DNA of 64,000 nucleotides. It comes from CAVSLM01 sp963728895. GTDB taxonomy: Bacteria > Pseudomonadota > Gammaproteobacteria > JBBQDK01. The translations under genes and the position numbers were made by a program. Below, in pieces: positions 33,180-43,767 of the stretch. The notes beneath the pieces are model-generated. The model searched no databases. It had not been told where the DNA came from and was given only the letters and a program-made list of their open reading frames with translations. The DNA is taken from NCBI GenBank assembly GCA_963728895.1, contig CAVSLM010000003.1:124001-188000 (forward strand), in the 5' to 3' direction. Numbering within the stretch: the first letter of the stretch is position 1; each line of letters opens with the position of its first letter.

Positions 33180-34453
33180 GGCGATTTCCCCGCGTGCCCA
33201 GGCAGCTCGAACACCGGGTGGTCCAGTCCATACTGCGCAAGCAGGAACATGGCGGCATTCCATGATTGACCGCGCATGCCACGCGGCGCGCCGGTGCGGC
33301 CGTGAAACCATTCGGTGAACCGCCAGCCGCCCACCTGATTGGCCTGCGCGAGGCGCAGCAGCTGTTCGTACGCGCGCTGGCGTTCGCCGGCCCGGGCGAG
33401 CGCGAGGATCCAGAAGCCGCCGACGAAGGGCCAGACGCCACCGTTGTGGTACTGGTGCTCCAGGTTCTGCTCGTGGCGGTCCATGTAGCGGCGCCACAGT
33501 GGATCGCGCCGGGCGATGGGCTTGCAGGTGACGCGCACCGGATGCGGCTCGTCGATGCGCTCGCGCAGCAAGGTCTCCAGCACCTGCCGGTGCTGCGCCG
33601 CGTCGGCGAGGTCGAACAGCAGCGCCAGCAGGTTGCCGAACACGTCGCCTTCCTCGCCCCAGAAGGAGAAGTTCACAAAGCTCAGGTAGAGCTCGCGATC
33701 GTCCGCACCGTCCAGCACGTAGCGGGTCAGCAGCCGCAGCCTGCGGTACTCCGGAAGATCGGCGGAGAACGGATGGAACAGACGATTGAAGTGACGGCGC
33801 GTGGCATCCGGGCCAGGTACCTCATACAGACGCTTGACGTAGTACCACAACGCATTGCTGTAGAGCACGAAGCCCGAGCGCGGCATGATGTCCGCCCAGT
33901 CGCTCGCCTCGTTCTGCTGCAGCAGATGCAGCCGCGGATGCTCCTGACAGCGCAGCCACCAGAGCGCTCGCTGCACCCGCTCGGCGAGCGTCTCGCCCAG
34001 GTCTGTGCCCGGCACATGGGCGCAGAAAAAGCGCAGCGCCACCAGCCACCAAAGGGTGGCATCGATGCAGCCCACGTACCAGAAGTCCGAGTCCTGCCGC
34101 GCGGGATCCACGAACTTGGGAATCTGGCCATTCTCGGCCTGGTGCCGCGCCAGTGTCAGCAGGCTGGCACGCGCGCCCTCGACAAGTTGAGGATCCGCCG
34201 ACAACGTCATCGCCGGTATGCAGATCGCCGCGTCTCGGGCGAACACGGCGTCGTAGCCGCGCGCCGCGGCCCGTGCGTTGGGACTTGCCGCCAGGATGCC
34301 GTGCGGCGTGAGATTGCGCCGCAACAGCGCCAGAGCTTCGATGCGACACTGCTGGATCAGCGGGAGGGTTTCGGTCGCCGCCCCATCGTGCATGTCCGGC
34401 CCGGGCGATGGCGTATCGCCGTCATTGTCCCGCATGGTGCCCTGCACTCCCAC
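33176..34453 (-). CDS. Six-hairpin glycosidase (GH100/amylo-alpha-1,6-glucosidase-like)
   Basis: 425 residues, no signal peptide. The alpha/alpha barrel pattern is clear: RGYDAVFARDAAICIPAM, ENGQIPKFVDPARQDSDFWY, LWWLRCQEHPRLHLL and NGGVWPFVGGFWI. This arrangement is shared by neutral invertases (GH100) and by the C-terminal catalytic part of glycogen-debranching enzymes; I cannot choose the substrate. Its stop overlaps the start of the nucleotidase gene by 4 bp. The first six residues before MRDNDG may not be translated. Confidence 0.7.
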   Translation of the reverse strand: MGVQGTMRDNDGDTPSPGPDMHDGAATETLPLIQQCRIEALALLRRNLTPHGILAASPNARAAARGYDAVFARDAAICIPAMTLSADPQLVEGARASLLTLARHQAENGQIPKFVDPARQDSDFWYVGCIDATLWWLVALRFFCAHVPGTDLGETLAERVQRALWWLRCQEHPRLHLLQQNEASDWADIMPRSGFVLYSNALWYYVKRLYEVPGPDATRRHFNRLFHPFSADLPEYRRLRLLTRYVLDGADDRELYLSFVNFSFWGEEGDVFGNLLALLFDLADAAQHRQVLETLLRERIDEPHPVRVTCKPIARRDPLWRRYMDRHEQNLEHQYHNGGVWPFVGGFWILALARAGERQRAYEQLLRLAQANQVGGWRFTEWFHGRTGAPRGMRGQSWNAAMFLLAQYGLDHPVFELPGHAGKSP

Positions 34454-34468
34454 GGTGACGCACGCCGG

Positions 34469-35959
<1,491 letters not shown>

Positions 35960-35972
35960 CACGCGCTTGGGC

Positions 35973-37109
35973 TCAAGACGAGCCGTTGCCGGACTCGCGC
36001 AGTGCTTCCAGCGCCGGTACGCACGACGCCCCCAGCGACTGGGCGACGGCCTCGTGGGTGATGTGGCCGCGATGCACGTTGAGTCCGCGGCGCAGGTGCT
36101 CGTCCTCCATGAGTGCGCGGCGATAACCCTTGCCGGCGAGTGCGGCGACAAACGGCAACGTGGCGTTGGTGAGCGCGAAGGTCGAGGTGCGCGGCACCGC
36201 ACCCGGCATGTTGGCCACGCAGTAGTGCACGATGTCATCGACCACGTACGTCGGCTCCTGGTGGGTGGTGGCGCGGCTGGTCTCGAAGCATCCGCCCTGG
36301 TCGATGGCGACGTCCACCACCACTGAGCCGCGGCGCATGGAGCGCAGCATCTGGCGCGTTACCAGCCGCGGGGCGGCGGCACCGGGCACCAGCACCGCAC
36401 CCACCACCACGTCGGCCCGGGCGACGTACTCCTCGATGACGTGAGTGGTGGAGAAGATCGTCCGGATGCGCGCGCCGAAGAGGGTGTCGATGTTCTGCAG
36501 GCGCGGCAGCGAACGGTCCAGCACTGTGACCTCGGCCTGCAGCCCCATGGCCATGCGCGCGGCATTGATGCCCACCACGCCGCCGCCGATGATCAGCACG
36601 TGTCCGGGCGCCACGCCGGGCACGCCGCCGAGCAGCGTGCCGCTGCCGCCCTGCGATTTCTCCAGGCAATGCGCGCCGGCCTGTATGGCCATGCGCCCTG
36701 CGACCTCGCTCATGGGCGCGAGCAGCGGCAGGCCGCCGTGCGTGTCCGTCACCGTCTCGTAGGCGATGGCGGTGGCGGCGGATTCCAGCAGCAGCCGCAC
36801 CTGCTCGGGATCCGGCGCGAGATGCAGGTAGGCGAACAGCACCTGCCCCGGACGCAGCATGCGGCACTCCGCCGGCTGTGGCTCCTTTACCTTGACCACC
36901 AGTTCCGCGCGGCCAAACACTTCGGCAGCATCGGTGGCGATTTGCGCGCCGGCCGCGCGATAGACCGCATCGTCCAGCCCGATGCCGAGTCCCGCGCCAC
37001 TCTGCACCAGGACTTCGTGTCCCTGGCCGGTGAGCTCGCGAACCCCGGCGGGGGTCAGTCCGACCCGGTATTCGTGGACCTTGGATTCGGTGGGCACGCC
37101 GATGCGCAT
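35973..37109 (-). CDS. ald: Alanine dehydrogenase
   Basis: 378 residues. Interconverts L-alanine and pyruvate plus ammonia with NAD. Typical N-terminus MRIGVPTESKVHEYRVGLTP, substrate Lys in VVKVKEPQ, and the NAD-binding HVLIIGGGVVGINAA. It sits between mmsA and an omega-aminotransferase, so it can regenerate the pyruvate used as amino acceptor and release ammonium. Confidence 0.93.
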   Translation of the reverse strand: MRIGVPTESKVHEYRVGLTPAGVRELTGQGHEVLVQSGAGLGIGLDDAVYRAAGAQIATDAAEVFGRAELVVKVKEPQPAECRMLRPGQVLFAYLHLAPDPEQVRLLLESAATAIAYETVTDTHGGLPLLAPMSEVAGRMAIQAGAHCLEKSQGGSGTLLGGVPGVAPGHVLIIGGGVVGINAARMAMGLQAEVTVLDRSLPRLQNIDTLFGARIRTIFSTTHVIEEYVARADVVVGAVLVPGAAAPRLVTRQMLRSMRRGSVVVDVAIDQGGCFETSRATTHQEPTYVVDDIVHYCVANMPGAVPRTSTFALTNATLPFVAALAGKGYRRALMEDEHLRRGLNVHRGHITHEAVAQSLGASCVPALEALRESGNGSS

Positions 37110-37276
37110 GAAGAACTCCTCCTAGACCGGGATCCCGGATGCCGGCGCACAACCAGCCAGCGCCGGGCTGGACATCTCTCCGGGACATGTGGTCCTTATC
37201 AGACTCGGAAACACTTGCATTTCCTCCGATGCGTGCGATTGCAGCGCCGCCCGGTGAGGTATGCGCGAGGGAGCTT

Positions 37277-38605
37277 TTATGCTACGTCGCGCAGCACGCC
37301 GGCGATGGTCTCGAACAGCTGATCGATGTGGCGGGTCTCGATGATGAGCGGCGGCGAGAGCGCGATGATGTCGCCCGTGGTGCGCACCAGCAGCCCACGT
37401 CGGAAGCACTCGCAGAAGACTTCGTAGGCGCGCGCTCCGGGCCGCCCGGTGCGCGGCTCGAGCTCGATGCCGGCCACCAGCCCGAGGTTGCGCACGTCGA
37501 TCACGTGGGGCACGCCGCGCAGGCTGTGCGCCGCGTCCTCCCAGTAGCCGGCGAGCTCGGCGGCCCGCTGGAAAAGGCCCTCCTGCTCGTAGATGTCGAG
37601 ACTCGCGAGTCCCGCGGCGCAGGCGGCGGGATGGCCGGAGTAGGTGTAGCCATGGAACAGCTCGATCACCCCTTCGGGACCGTTCATGAAGGCGTCGTGG
37701 ATGCCCTTGCGCACGAACACCGCACCCATGGGGATGGAGCCGTTGGTGAGTCCCTTGGCCGTGGTGATCATGTCGGGGACGACATCGAAGTACTCGGCGG
37801 CGAAGCCCGCGCCCAGGCGCCCGAAGCCGGTGATGACCTCGTCGAAGATCAGCAGTATGCCGTGGCGCGTGCAGACTTCGCGCAGGCGCTCCAGATAGCC
37901 ACGCGGCGGCAGGATCACACCGGCGGAGCCCGCCACCGGCTCGACGATGACCGCGGCGATGGTCGAGGCATCGTGCAGGGCGATGAGATCCTGCAGCGTG
38001 TCGGCGAGATGCGCGCCCCACTGCGGCAGCCCGCGGGAAAAGGCGTTGTGCTGCAGATTCAGGGTGTGGGGCAGGTGGTCGGTTCCGGGCAGCAGGGTGC
38101 CGAAGAACTTGCGGTTGTTGGCGATGCCGCCCACGGAAATGCCGCCGAAGCCGACGCCGTGATAACCCTTCTCGCGCCCGATGAGGCGCTGGCGCGCGCC
38201 CTCACCGCGCACGCGGTGATAGGCGAGGGCGATCTTCAGCGCGGTGTCCACCGCCTCCGAGCCGGAATTGGTGAAGAACACGTGATCGAGATCCGCCGGG
38301 GTGTGGACGATCAGCCGCTCGGCGAGCGCGAAGGGCAGGGGATGGCCCATCTGGAAGGTGGGCGCAAAGTCGAGCTGCCCGAGCTGGCGCGCGACCGCCT
38401 CGCGAATGCTCGGCCGTGCATGCCCGGCGTTGACGCACCACAGGCCCGCGGTGCCATCCAGCACCTGGCGGCCGTCGGCGGCGGTGTAGTGCATGCCCTC
38501 GGCCGCGACCAGCAGGCGCGGGTCGGTCTTGAACTGCCGGTTCGCCGTGAACGGCATCCAGAAGGCGTCAAGCCCCGGTGTCGCTTCGCTGCCGTGCCCG
38601 GCCAT
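37277..38605 (-). CDS. Omega-amino acid (beta-alanine):pyruvate aminotransferase
   Basis: 442 residues, PLP-dependent class III aminotransferase. Key parts: FFTNSGSEAVDTALKIALAY, EKGYHGVGFGGISVGGI, IFDEVITGFGRLG and the PLP Lys in TTAKGLTNGSIPMGAVFV. The sequence style is that of OapT/beta-alanine:pyruvate transaminases, giving malonate semialdehyde and alanine. With Ald and MmsA downstream it forms a complete path from omega-amino acids to acyl-CoA. Divergent from the PuuR-like gene. Confidence 0.88.
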   Translation of the reverse strand: MAGHGSEATPGLDAFWMPFTANRQFKTDPRLLVAAEGMHYTAADGRQVLDGTAGLWCVNAGHARPSIREAVARQLGQLDFAPTFQMGHPLPFALAERLIVHTPADLDHVFFTNSGSEAVDTALKIALAYHRVRGEGARQRLIGREKGYHGVGFGGISVGGIANNRKFFGTLLPGTDHLPHTLNLQHNAFSRGLPQWGAHLADTLQDLIALHDASTIAAVIVEPVAGSAGVILPPRGYLERLREVCTRHGILLIFDEVITGFGRLGAGFAAEYFDVVPDMITTAKGLTNGSIPMGAVFVRKGIHDAFMNGPEGVIELFHGYTYSGHPAACAAGLASLDIYEQEGLFQRAAELAGYWEDAAHSLRGVPHVIDVRNLGLVAGIELEPRTGRPGARAYEVFCECFRRGLLVRTTGDIIALSPPLIIETRHIDQLFETIAGVLRDVA

Positions 38606-38649
38606 GCTTTCCTCCGCTCTGCGCAGGCAATGGGCGGATCATAGCATGT

Positions 38650-38664
38650 TGAGTAAAATTAACA
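38650..38664 (+). promoter_or_regulatory. PuuR-like operator, site 1
   Basis: TGAGTAAAATTAACA matches 10 of 15 positions of the E. coli PuuR box AAAATATAATGAACA. It lies 45 bp before the omega-aminotransferase start in the region shared with the puuR-like gene. Confidence 0.5.
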
Positions 38665-38709
38665 ATGTCGCGCGGGAAGCTGGAAAATGTGGTTGCATTC
38701 CCGAGCATG

Positions 38710-38724
38710 TGTTAATTATATTGC
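38710..38724 (-). promoter_or_regulatory. PuuR-like operator, site 2
   Basis: On the minus strand GCAATATAATTAACA matches 12 of 15 positions of the PuuR box. It lies 44 bp before the puuR-like start, opposite in direction to site 1. Confidence 0.6.
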
Positions 38725-38767
38725 AACATTGACTCTGTTCACGGATCGCGGAGAACGCGCTCGAGCC

Positions 38768-39316
38768 ATGTCCATCGACGTCGGCACGCGCCTGCGGGCG
38801 GTACGCAGAATGCACGGTTTGTCGCAGCGTGAGCTGGCGAAGCGGGCAGGCGTGACCAACGGGATGATCTCGCTCATCGAACAGAATCGCGTCAGCCCGT
38901 CGATCGGCTCGCTGAAAAAGGTGCTCGACGGTATTCCCATCTCGCTTGCCGATTTTTTCACCCAGGACTTCTCCGTACGCCAGCAGGTGTTCTTCTCACG
39001 CGATGAGCTGCCGGACGTGGGCAGCGGTGACGTCTCCTTTCATCTGGTCGGCCTGAACACCCGAGGCCGCGCCATGTCCATCCTGCACGAGTTCTACGCG
39101 CCGGGCGCGGATACCGGCGCGGAGATGCTCAGCCATTCCGGCGAAGAAGGGGGGGTGGTGGTGCGCGGGCGCATCGAGGTAACCGTTGGCGGGGAGAGCC
39201 GGGTGCTGGAGGCGGGCGATGCCTATTACTTCGAGAGCCGGCTCCCGCACCGTTTCCGCAACCTGGGTGATGAAGCCTGCGAGATCATCAGTGCCAACTC
39301 GCCGCCGACCTTTTGA
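38768..39316 (+). CDS. puuR: PuuR-like HTH/cupin transcriptional regulator
   Basis: 182 residues. Residues 5-60 are an XRE-type helix-turn-helix (LRAVRRMHGLSQRELAKRAG, then NGMISLIEQNRVSPSIGSL). Residues about 105-178 are a small cupin sensor domain (GEEGGVVVRGRIEVTVGG, DAYYFESRLPHRF). This is the layout of PuuR, the putrescine-responsive repressor of puu genes. Direct context (puuC 28 bp downstream, other puu genes nearby, PuuR-like boxes upstream) supports the name. ATG 38768 is chosen at the HTH start. Confidence 0.88.
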   Translation: MSIDVGTRLRAVRRMHGLSQRELAKRAGVTNGMISLIEQNRVSPSIGSLKKVLDGIPISLADFFTQDFSVRQQVFFSRDELPDVGSGDVSFHLVGLNTRGRAMSILHEFYAPGADTGAEMLSHSGEEGGVVVRGRIEVTVGGESRVLEAGDAYYFESRLPHRFRNLGDEACEIISANSPPTF

Positions 39317-39344
39317 GGGCGGCGCGAGCAAGGAGGCCTGCACC

Positions 39345-40853
39345 ATGAGCAGGACCGTTGCGGAGTGGGAGTCGCGGGCGGCTGCGCTGCATCCGCGCGG
39401 CGAGGCCTTCATCGGCGGGCAGTACGTCGCGGCGCGCTCGGGGCGCACCTTCGACTGCTCCAATCCGGCGAACGGCACGCTGCTGGCGCGCGTGGCGGCC
39501 TGCGACCGGGAAGATGCGGAGCGCGCGGTGCACTCGGCGCGCCGGGCCTTCGCCTCGGGTGTCTGGTCGCGCAGGCCTCCGGCGCAGCGCAAGACCGTGC
39601 TGCAGCGCTTCGCCGAGCTCATCCTCGCCCACCAGGACGAGCTCGCGCTGCTGGAGACCCTGGATGTGGGGAAACCCATCCGCGACAGTACCACCATCGA
39701 CATCCCCGGGGCGGCGCGCTGCATCGCGTGGTATGGCGAGGCGGTGGACAAGATCTACGACGAGGTGGCGCCCACCGGTCCCGGGGCCCTGGGGCTCGTC
39801 ACCCGCGAGCCCGTCGGCGTGGTGGCCGCCATCGTGCCGTGGAATTTCCCGCTGCTGATGGCCGCCTGGAAGCTTGGTCCCGCGCTTGCGGCGGGCAACA
39901 GCGTCATCCTCAAGCCTTCGGAGAAGTCCCCGCTGACCGCCATTCGCATCGCCGGGCTCGCCGCGGAGGCGGGCCTGCCGGACGGCGTGCTGAACGTGCT
40001 GCCGGGCATGGGCAGCGAAGCGGGCGAGGCCTTGGCGCTGCACATGGACGTCGATTGCCTGGCCTTCACCGGCTCCACGCGCGTCGGCAAGCGCCTGCTA
40101 CAGCTTTCCGGGCAGTCGAACATGAAACGGGTGTGGCTGGAGTGCGGCGGCAAGACGCCGAACATCGTGCTCGCGGACTGTCCGAACCTGGAAGCCGCGG
40201 CGCGCGCCGCGGCCGAGGCGATCTTCTTCAACCAGGGCGAGATGTGCTCGGCCGGCTCGCGGCTGCTGGTCGAGGCCTCCATCAAGGAACCCCTGCTGGA
40301 GCAGGTGCTCGCCGTCGGTCGCGAACGCCAGCCCGGCAATCCGCTCGATCCCGACACGCGCATGGGCGCCATCGTCGATCAGACCCAGCTCGACACCATC
40401 CTGCGCTATGTCGACGCCGGCAAGCGTGCGGGGGCGGTGCTGCGCATGGGCGGCGAGCGCGTGCTGCAGCAGACCGGCGGCTACTACGTGGCGCCGACGG
40501 TGTTCGACCAGGTCACAAGCCACATGCAGATTGCCCGGGAGGAAATCTTCGGTCCCGTGCTCGCGACCCTGCCGTTCGACGACGTGGAGCAGGCGATCGC
40601 CATCGCCAACGACTCGCACTACGGACTCGCAGCCGCGGTGTGGACGCGCGACCTCAACACCGCGCATCGCGTCGCGCGCGCGCTGCGCGCCGGCACGGTG
40701 TGGGTGAACTGCTTCGACGAGGGCGACCTGACCGTGCCGTTCGGCGGCTACAAGGAATCCGGCAACGGTCGCGACAAGTCGCTCCATGCGCTCGACAAGT
40801 ACACCGAGATCAAGACCACCTGGTTCGACCTGGGCTCGGCATCGACCGCGTGA
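39345..40853 (+). CDS. puuC: Gamma-glutamyl-gamma-aminobutyraldehyde dehydrogenase
   Basis: 502 residues, NAD(P)-dependent aldehyde dehydrogenase. AAGGAGG at 39330-39336 supports ATG 39345. Catalytic Glu in ECGGKTPNIV, nucleophile Cys in QGEMCSAGSRLL, NAD loop VPWNFPLLMAAWKLGPALA and FTGSTRVGK. In the Puu pathway it converts gamma-glutamyl-gamma-aminobutyraldehyde to gamma-glutamyl-GABA; other aldehydes are possible. The last few residues (GSASTA) lie at a junction with an agmatine deiminase fragment and may not be native. Confidence 0.88.
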   Translation: MSRTVAEWESRAAALHPRGEAFIGGQYVAARSGRTFDCSNPANGTLLARVAACDREDAERAVHSARRAFASGVWSRRPPAQRKTVLQRFAELILAHQDELALLETLDVGKPIRDSTTIDIPGAARCIAWYGEAVDKIYDEVAPTGPGALGLVTREPVGVVAAIVPWNFPLLMAAWKLGPALAAGNSVILKPSEKSPLTAIRIAGLAAEAGLPDGVLNVLPGMGSEAGEALALHMDVDCLAFTGSTRVGKRLLQLSGQSNMKRVWLECGGKTPNIVLADCPNLEAAARAAAEAIFFNQGEMCSAGSRLLVEASIKEPLLEQVLAVGRERQPGNPLDPDTRMGAIVDQTQLDTILRYVDAGKRAGAVLRMGGERVLQQTGGYYVAPTVFDQVTSHMQIAREEIFGPVLATLPFDDVEQAIAIANDSHYGLAAAVWTRDLNTAHRVARALRAGTVWVNCFDEGDLTVPFGGYKESGNGRDKSLHALDKYTEIKTTWFDLGSASTA

Positions 40854-41332
40854 TCTGGCTGGGGCGCGGGCTGCAGGGCGACGACACCGACGGGCATGTG
40901 GACAACGTTGCCTGTTTCGCGGGCCTGGGGAGGGTGGTGGCGCTTACGGCAGCCGATCCCGCAGACGCCGACCACGCGGCGCTCGTCGACAACCTGCAGC
41001 GCCTGCACGCGGCGCGCGATGCGCACGGGCGGCGGCTGAAGGTGGTCGGCATCGAGCAGCCGCCTGCGCGCTACTCCGCCGGCAGGCCCGCGGTGCAGTC
41101 CTACATCAATTTCTATATCGCGAACGGCGGCATCGTCATGCCGACCTTCGACGACCCGCCGCGCGACGCCGCCGCGGCAGGCGCGTTGCGCGAGCTGTTT
41201 CCGGAGCGCGAGGTGGTCGCGGTGCCGGCGTTCGACATCATCGCCGGGGGCGGCGGCATCCACTGCATCACCCAGCAGGAGCCGCTGCCGCAGCGTGGCT
41301 CGCGCGGTCCGGAGACCGGGTCGTTGCGGTGA
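40850..41332 (+). pseudogene. aguA: Agmatine deiminase, C-terminal fragment
   Basis: The frame reads VIWLGRGLQGDDTDGHVDN, SYINFYIANGGIVMPTF, LRELFPEREVVAVPAFDI and GGGGIHCITQQEP, the last ~165 residues of AguA (usually 350-370). The catalytic Cys (near the end) and His (DGHVDN) remain, but the N-terminal half with the conserved Asp and Glu of the active site is gone. Similarity begins at about 40833, inside the end of puuC. A GTG at 40850 overlaps the puuC stop, so a stub could be translated, but it should be inactive. Confidence 0.8.
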
Positions 41333-41357
41333 GCATGGTAGACTCCGGTCAACCAGC

Positions 41358-41538
41358 CCGGAAATCTCACCTGCCGGCGAGCGGCCGGCCCGCAGGTGAA
41401 TGGATCGCAGGGAAGATCTGGCGTGCTTCGCGATCTTCGAACGATGACACACGGTTCACACCGCCGGCCTATCCCGGTTCTGGCGGTTTCTCGCCGCGAA
41501 TTGCGCCGGCTCCCGCGATGCTGGTGAGATTTTCCGGG
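41358..41538 (+). repeat. Dispersed element, copy B (complete, 181 bp)
   Basis: Begins CCGGAAATCTCACC and ends GGTGAGATTTTCCGG (terminal inverted repeats). The left arm is a hairpin CCTGC ... GCAGG; then come AATGGATCGCAGGGAAGATC, a GATCTTCGAACGATGACAC segment, CGGCCTATCCCGGTTCTGG and a GCGAATT right module. Fully aligned along its length with copy E. Starts 25 bp after the aguA fragment stop. Confidence 0.85.
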
Positions 41539-41561
41539 CCAGATCGGGGACGGGGTGATCC

Positions 41562-42452
41562 ATGAGCCGGATCATAGTAGCGGCGATCCAGATGGCCTGC
41601 GATCGCGGGCGCGACGGAAATGTCGAGCAGGCCGAGCGCCTGGTGCGCAACGCGGCAGCGCAGGGCGCGCAGGTGATTCTGCTGCCGGAGCTGTTCGAGC
41701 TCCCGTATTTCTGCAAGGACCAGGACCCGGCGCACTTCGCGCTGGCGCTTCCGGCGGCTGGTCATCCGACCCTGCAGCGCATGAGTCGGGTTGCCGCGGA
41801 GCTCGGCGTGGTGCTTCCGGTCAGTTTCTTCGAGCGCGCCAATTGCGCGTACTACAATTCGCTCGCCGTCATCGATGCCGACGGCGCGATACTTGGCATC
41901 TATCGCAAGTCGCACATCCCGGACGGTCCGGGCTACCAGGAGAAGTTCTACTTCTCTCCGGGTGATACCGGCTTTCGCGTGTGGCGGACGCGCTTCGCGG
42001 TACTGGGCGTGGGTATCTGCTGGGACCAGTGGTTCCCCGAGGCGGCGCGCGCCATGGCGCTGATGGGCGCGGAGCTGCTGCTCTACCCCTCGGCCATCGG
42101 CTCCGAGCCCGAGGACCCCGATGTGGATTCCAGCGGTCACTGGCAACGCGCCATGCAGGGCCATGCGGCCGCCAACCTGATGCCGCTCGTGGCATGCAAC
42201 CGCATCGGCTGCGAGCAGGGGGTCTCCTGCGCGGTCACCTTCTACGGCAGCTCGTTCATCGCCGGACCTTCCGGCGAAAAACTGACCGAGGCCGACCGCG
42301 AAGGCGAAGCGGTGCTCACCGCGCAATTCGACCTCGAAGCGCTGCGCACCCAGCGCACCGGTTGGGGCCTATTCCGCGACCGCCGTCCCGACCTCTACGC
42401 CACGCTTCTCACCCTCGACGGCACCGGTCAGAACAGGTCGCGCAAGCGGTAG
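41562..42452 (+). CDS. aguB: N-carbamoylputrescine amidase
   Basis: 296 residues, nitrilase-superfamily C-N hydrolase that turns N-carbamoylputrescine into putrescine, CO2 and ammonia. The Glu-Lys-Cys triad is visible: E43 (LLPELFELPYF), K116 (GIYRKSHIP) and C153 (GICWDQWFPEAA). Family-specific KSHIPDGPGYQEKFYF and GSEPEDPDVDSSGHW identify AguB. It follows the aguA fragment and copy B of the repeat. Its 3' end overlaps the convergent puuB by 25 bp. Confidence 0.93.
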   Translation: MSRIIVAAIQMACDRGRDGNVEQAERLVRNAAAQGAQVILLPELFELPYFCKDQDPAHFALALPAAGHPTLQRMSRVAAELGVVLPVSFFERANCAYYNSLAVIDADGAILGIYRKSHIPDGPGYQEKFYFSPGDTGFRVWRTRFAVLGVGICWDQWFPEAARAMALMGAELLLYPSAIGSEPEDPDVDSSGHWQRAMQGHAAANLMPLVACNRIGCEQGVSCAVTFYGSSFIAGPSGEKLTEADREGEAVLTAQFDLEALRTQRTGWGLFRDRRPDLYATLLTLDGTGQNRSRKR

Positions 42453-43714
42453 TAGAGCATGGCCAGCACCAGGGCGGGCGTGCGCAGGGTGGGGCCGCCC
42501 GGGAAGCTGCGGTGGGGAATGCGCGCCAGCACGTCGAAACGTTCCGCTGTGCCTGCGACGGCTTCGGCCATCAGCTGACCTGCCATTCCTGCCAGCGCAA
42601 GGCCGTGCCCCGAGTAGCCCTGGGCGAAGTAGCCATGTTGAGCGAAGCGGCCCAGGTGGGGCATGCGGTTCATGGTGATGGCGACGAAGCCGCCCCAGCA
42701 ATACTGGATGGCGGCGTCGGCGAGCTGGGGAAACACTCGTAGCATGCGTTTGCGCATGGTGGCGGCGAGCCGCGGCGGTGGCAGCGTGGAGTAGCTGACG
42801 CGCCCGCCGAACAGCAGGCGGTGATCAGCGGAAAGCCGGAAGTAGTCAAGCACGAAGTTGATGTCGGCGACCGCCATGCCGTTGCGGATCAGCGCACGCG
42901 CACGCTCGGCCCCGAGCGGCTCGGTTGCGGCAATGTAGGTGCCCACCGGCATGATTCGCGCGCGCAGTGTGCCGGCGACGTTGGTCAGATAGGCATTGGC
43001 GCACAGCAGCACTTCGCGGCAGCGCACTTCGCCGCGCGGCGTGTGCACCCGCACCGGTCCCGGACCGTCCGCCTCGAGGCGCAGCGCCGGCGATGCCTCG
43101 AACAGCCGCGCTCCGGCTGCGACGGCCGCCTGCGCCAGTCCCAGTGTGTAGTTCAAGGGATGCAGGTGCGCGCTGTTGGGATCGTACAGTCCGGCGCGAT
43201 AGCGTCGCGTGCCGAGCCGCTCGGAGAGCCCGGCATGTTCCCAGAGTTCGAGCCCGCCGTAGTCGTACTCGATTTCGAGCTCTTCGCGCCAGGCGCGCAG
43301 CTCCTGCACCTGGCGGCGCTTGATGGCGGCGTGCAGGTGGCCCGGGCGCAGGTCGCAGTCGATACCGTGGCGGGCCACGCGTTCCTTGAGCAGCGCCATG
43401 CTTTGCACCGACAGCTCCCACAGCCGGCGCGCGTGCCCGGCTCCGACCAGCCGGCGGATCAGGCTCATGTCGCGGGCGTAGCCGAAGATCACCTGCCCGC
43501 CGCTGCGGCCCGACGCACCCCAGCCCACCCGTGCCCCCTCGATCAGCACCACGTCGTAACCGCGCTCGGCGAGCGCCAGCGCCGCGGAGCTGCCGGTGAT
43601 CCCTGCGCCGATCACGCAGACGTCGCATGTAACCTCGCCCGCGAGCTCGGGATGCTCCGGCGCAGCGTTGGCGCTCGCGGCGTAGTAGGAGTCGACGTGC
43701 GCGGGGCGGCTCAT
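42428..43714 (-). CDS. puuB: Gamma-glutamylputrescine oxidase
   Basis: 428 residues, FAD-dependent oxidase of the DAO family. FAD-binding CVIGAGITGSSAALALAERG at about residues 32-51, the GWGASGRSGGQVIFGYARD segment typical of PuuB, and the C-terminal FAD contact GYSGHGLALAGMAGQL. It oxidises gamma-glutamylputrescine to the aldehyde with release of ammonia and H2O2. It lies 53 bp downstream of puuA on the same strand. Confidence 0.9.
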   Translation of the reverse strand: MSRPAHVDSYYAASANAAPEHPELAGEVTCDVCVIGAGITGSSAALALAERGYDVVLIEGARVGWGASGRSGGQVIFGYARDMSLIRRLVGAGHARRLWELSVQSMALLKERVARHGIDCDLRPGHLHAAIKRRQVQELRAWREELEIEYDYGGLELWEHAGLSERLGTRRYRAGLYDPNSAHLHPLNYTLGLAQAAVAAGARLFEASPALRLEADGPGPVRVHTPRGEVRCREVLLCANAYLTNVAGTLRARIMPVGTYIAATEPLGAERARALIRNGMAVADINFVLDYFRLSADHRLLFGGRVSYSTLPPPRLAATMRKRMLRVFPQLADAAIQYCWGGFVAITMNRMPHLGRFAQHGYFAQGYSGHGLALAGMAGQLMAEAVAGTAERFDVLARIPHRSFPGGPTLRTPALVLAMLYYRLRDLF

Positions 43715-43767
43715 CTACGGTGCGCCTGCGCGAGCGGTGTGTTGCCGCCCGGCCCGTGATCGCCCTG

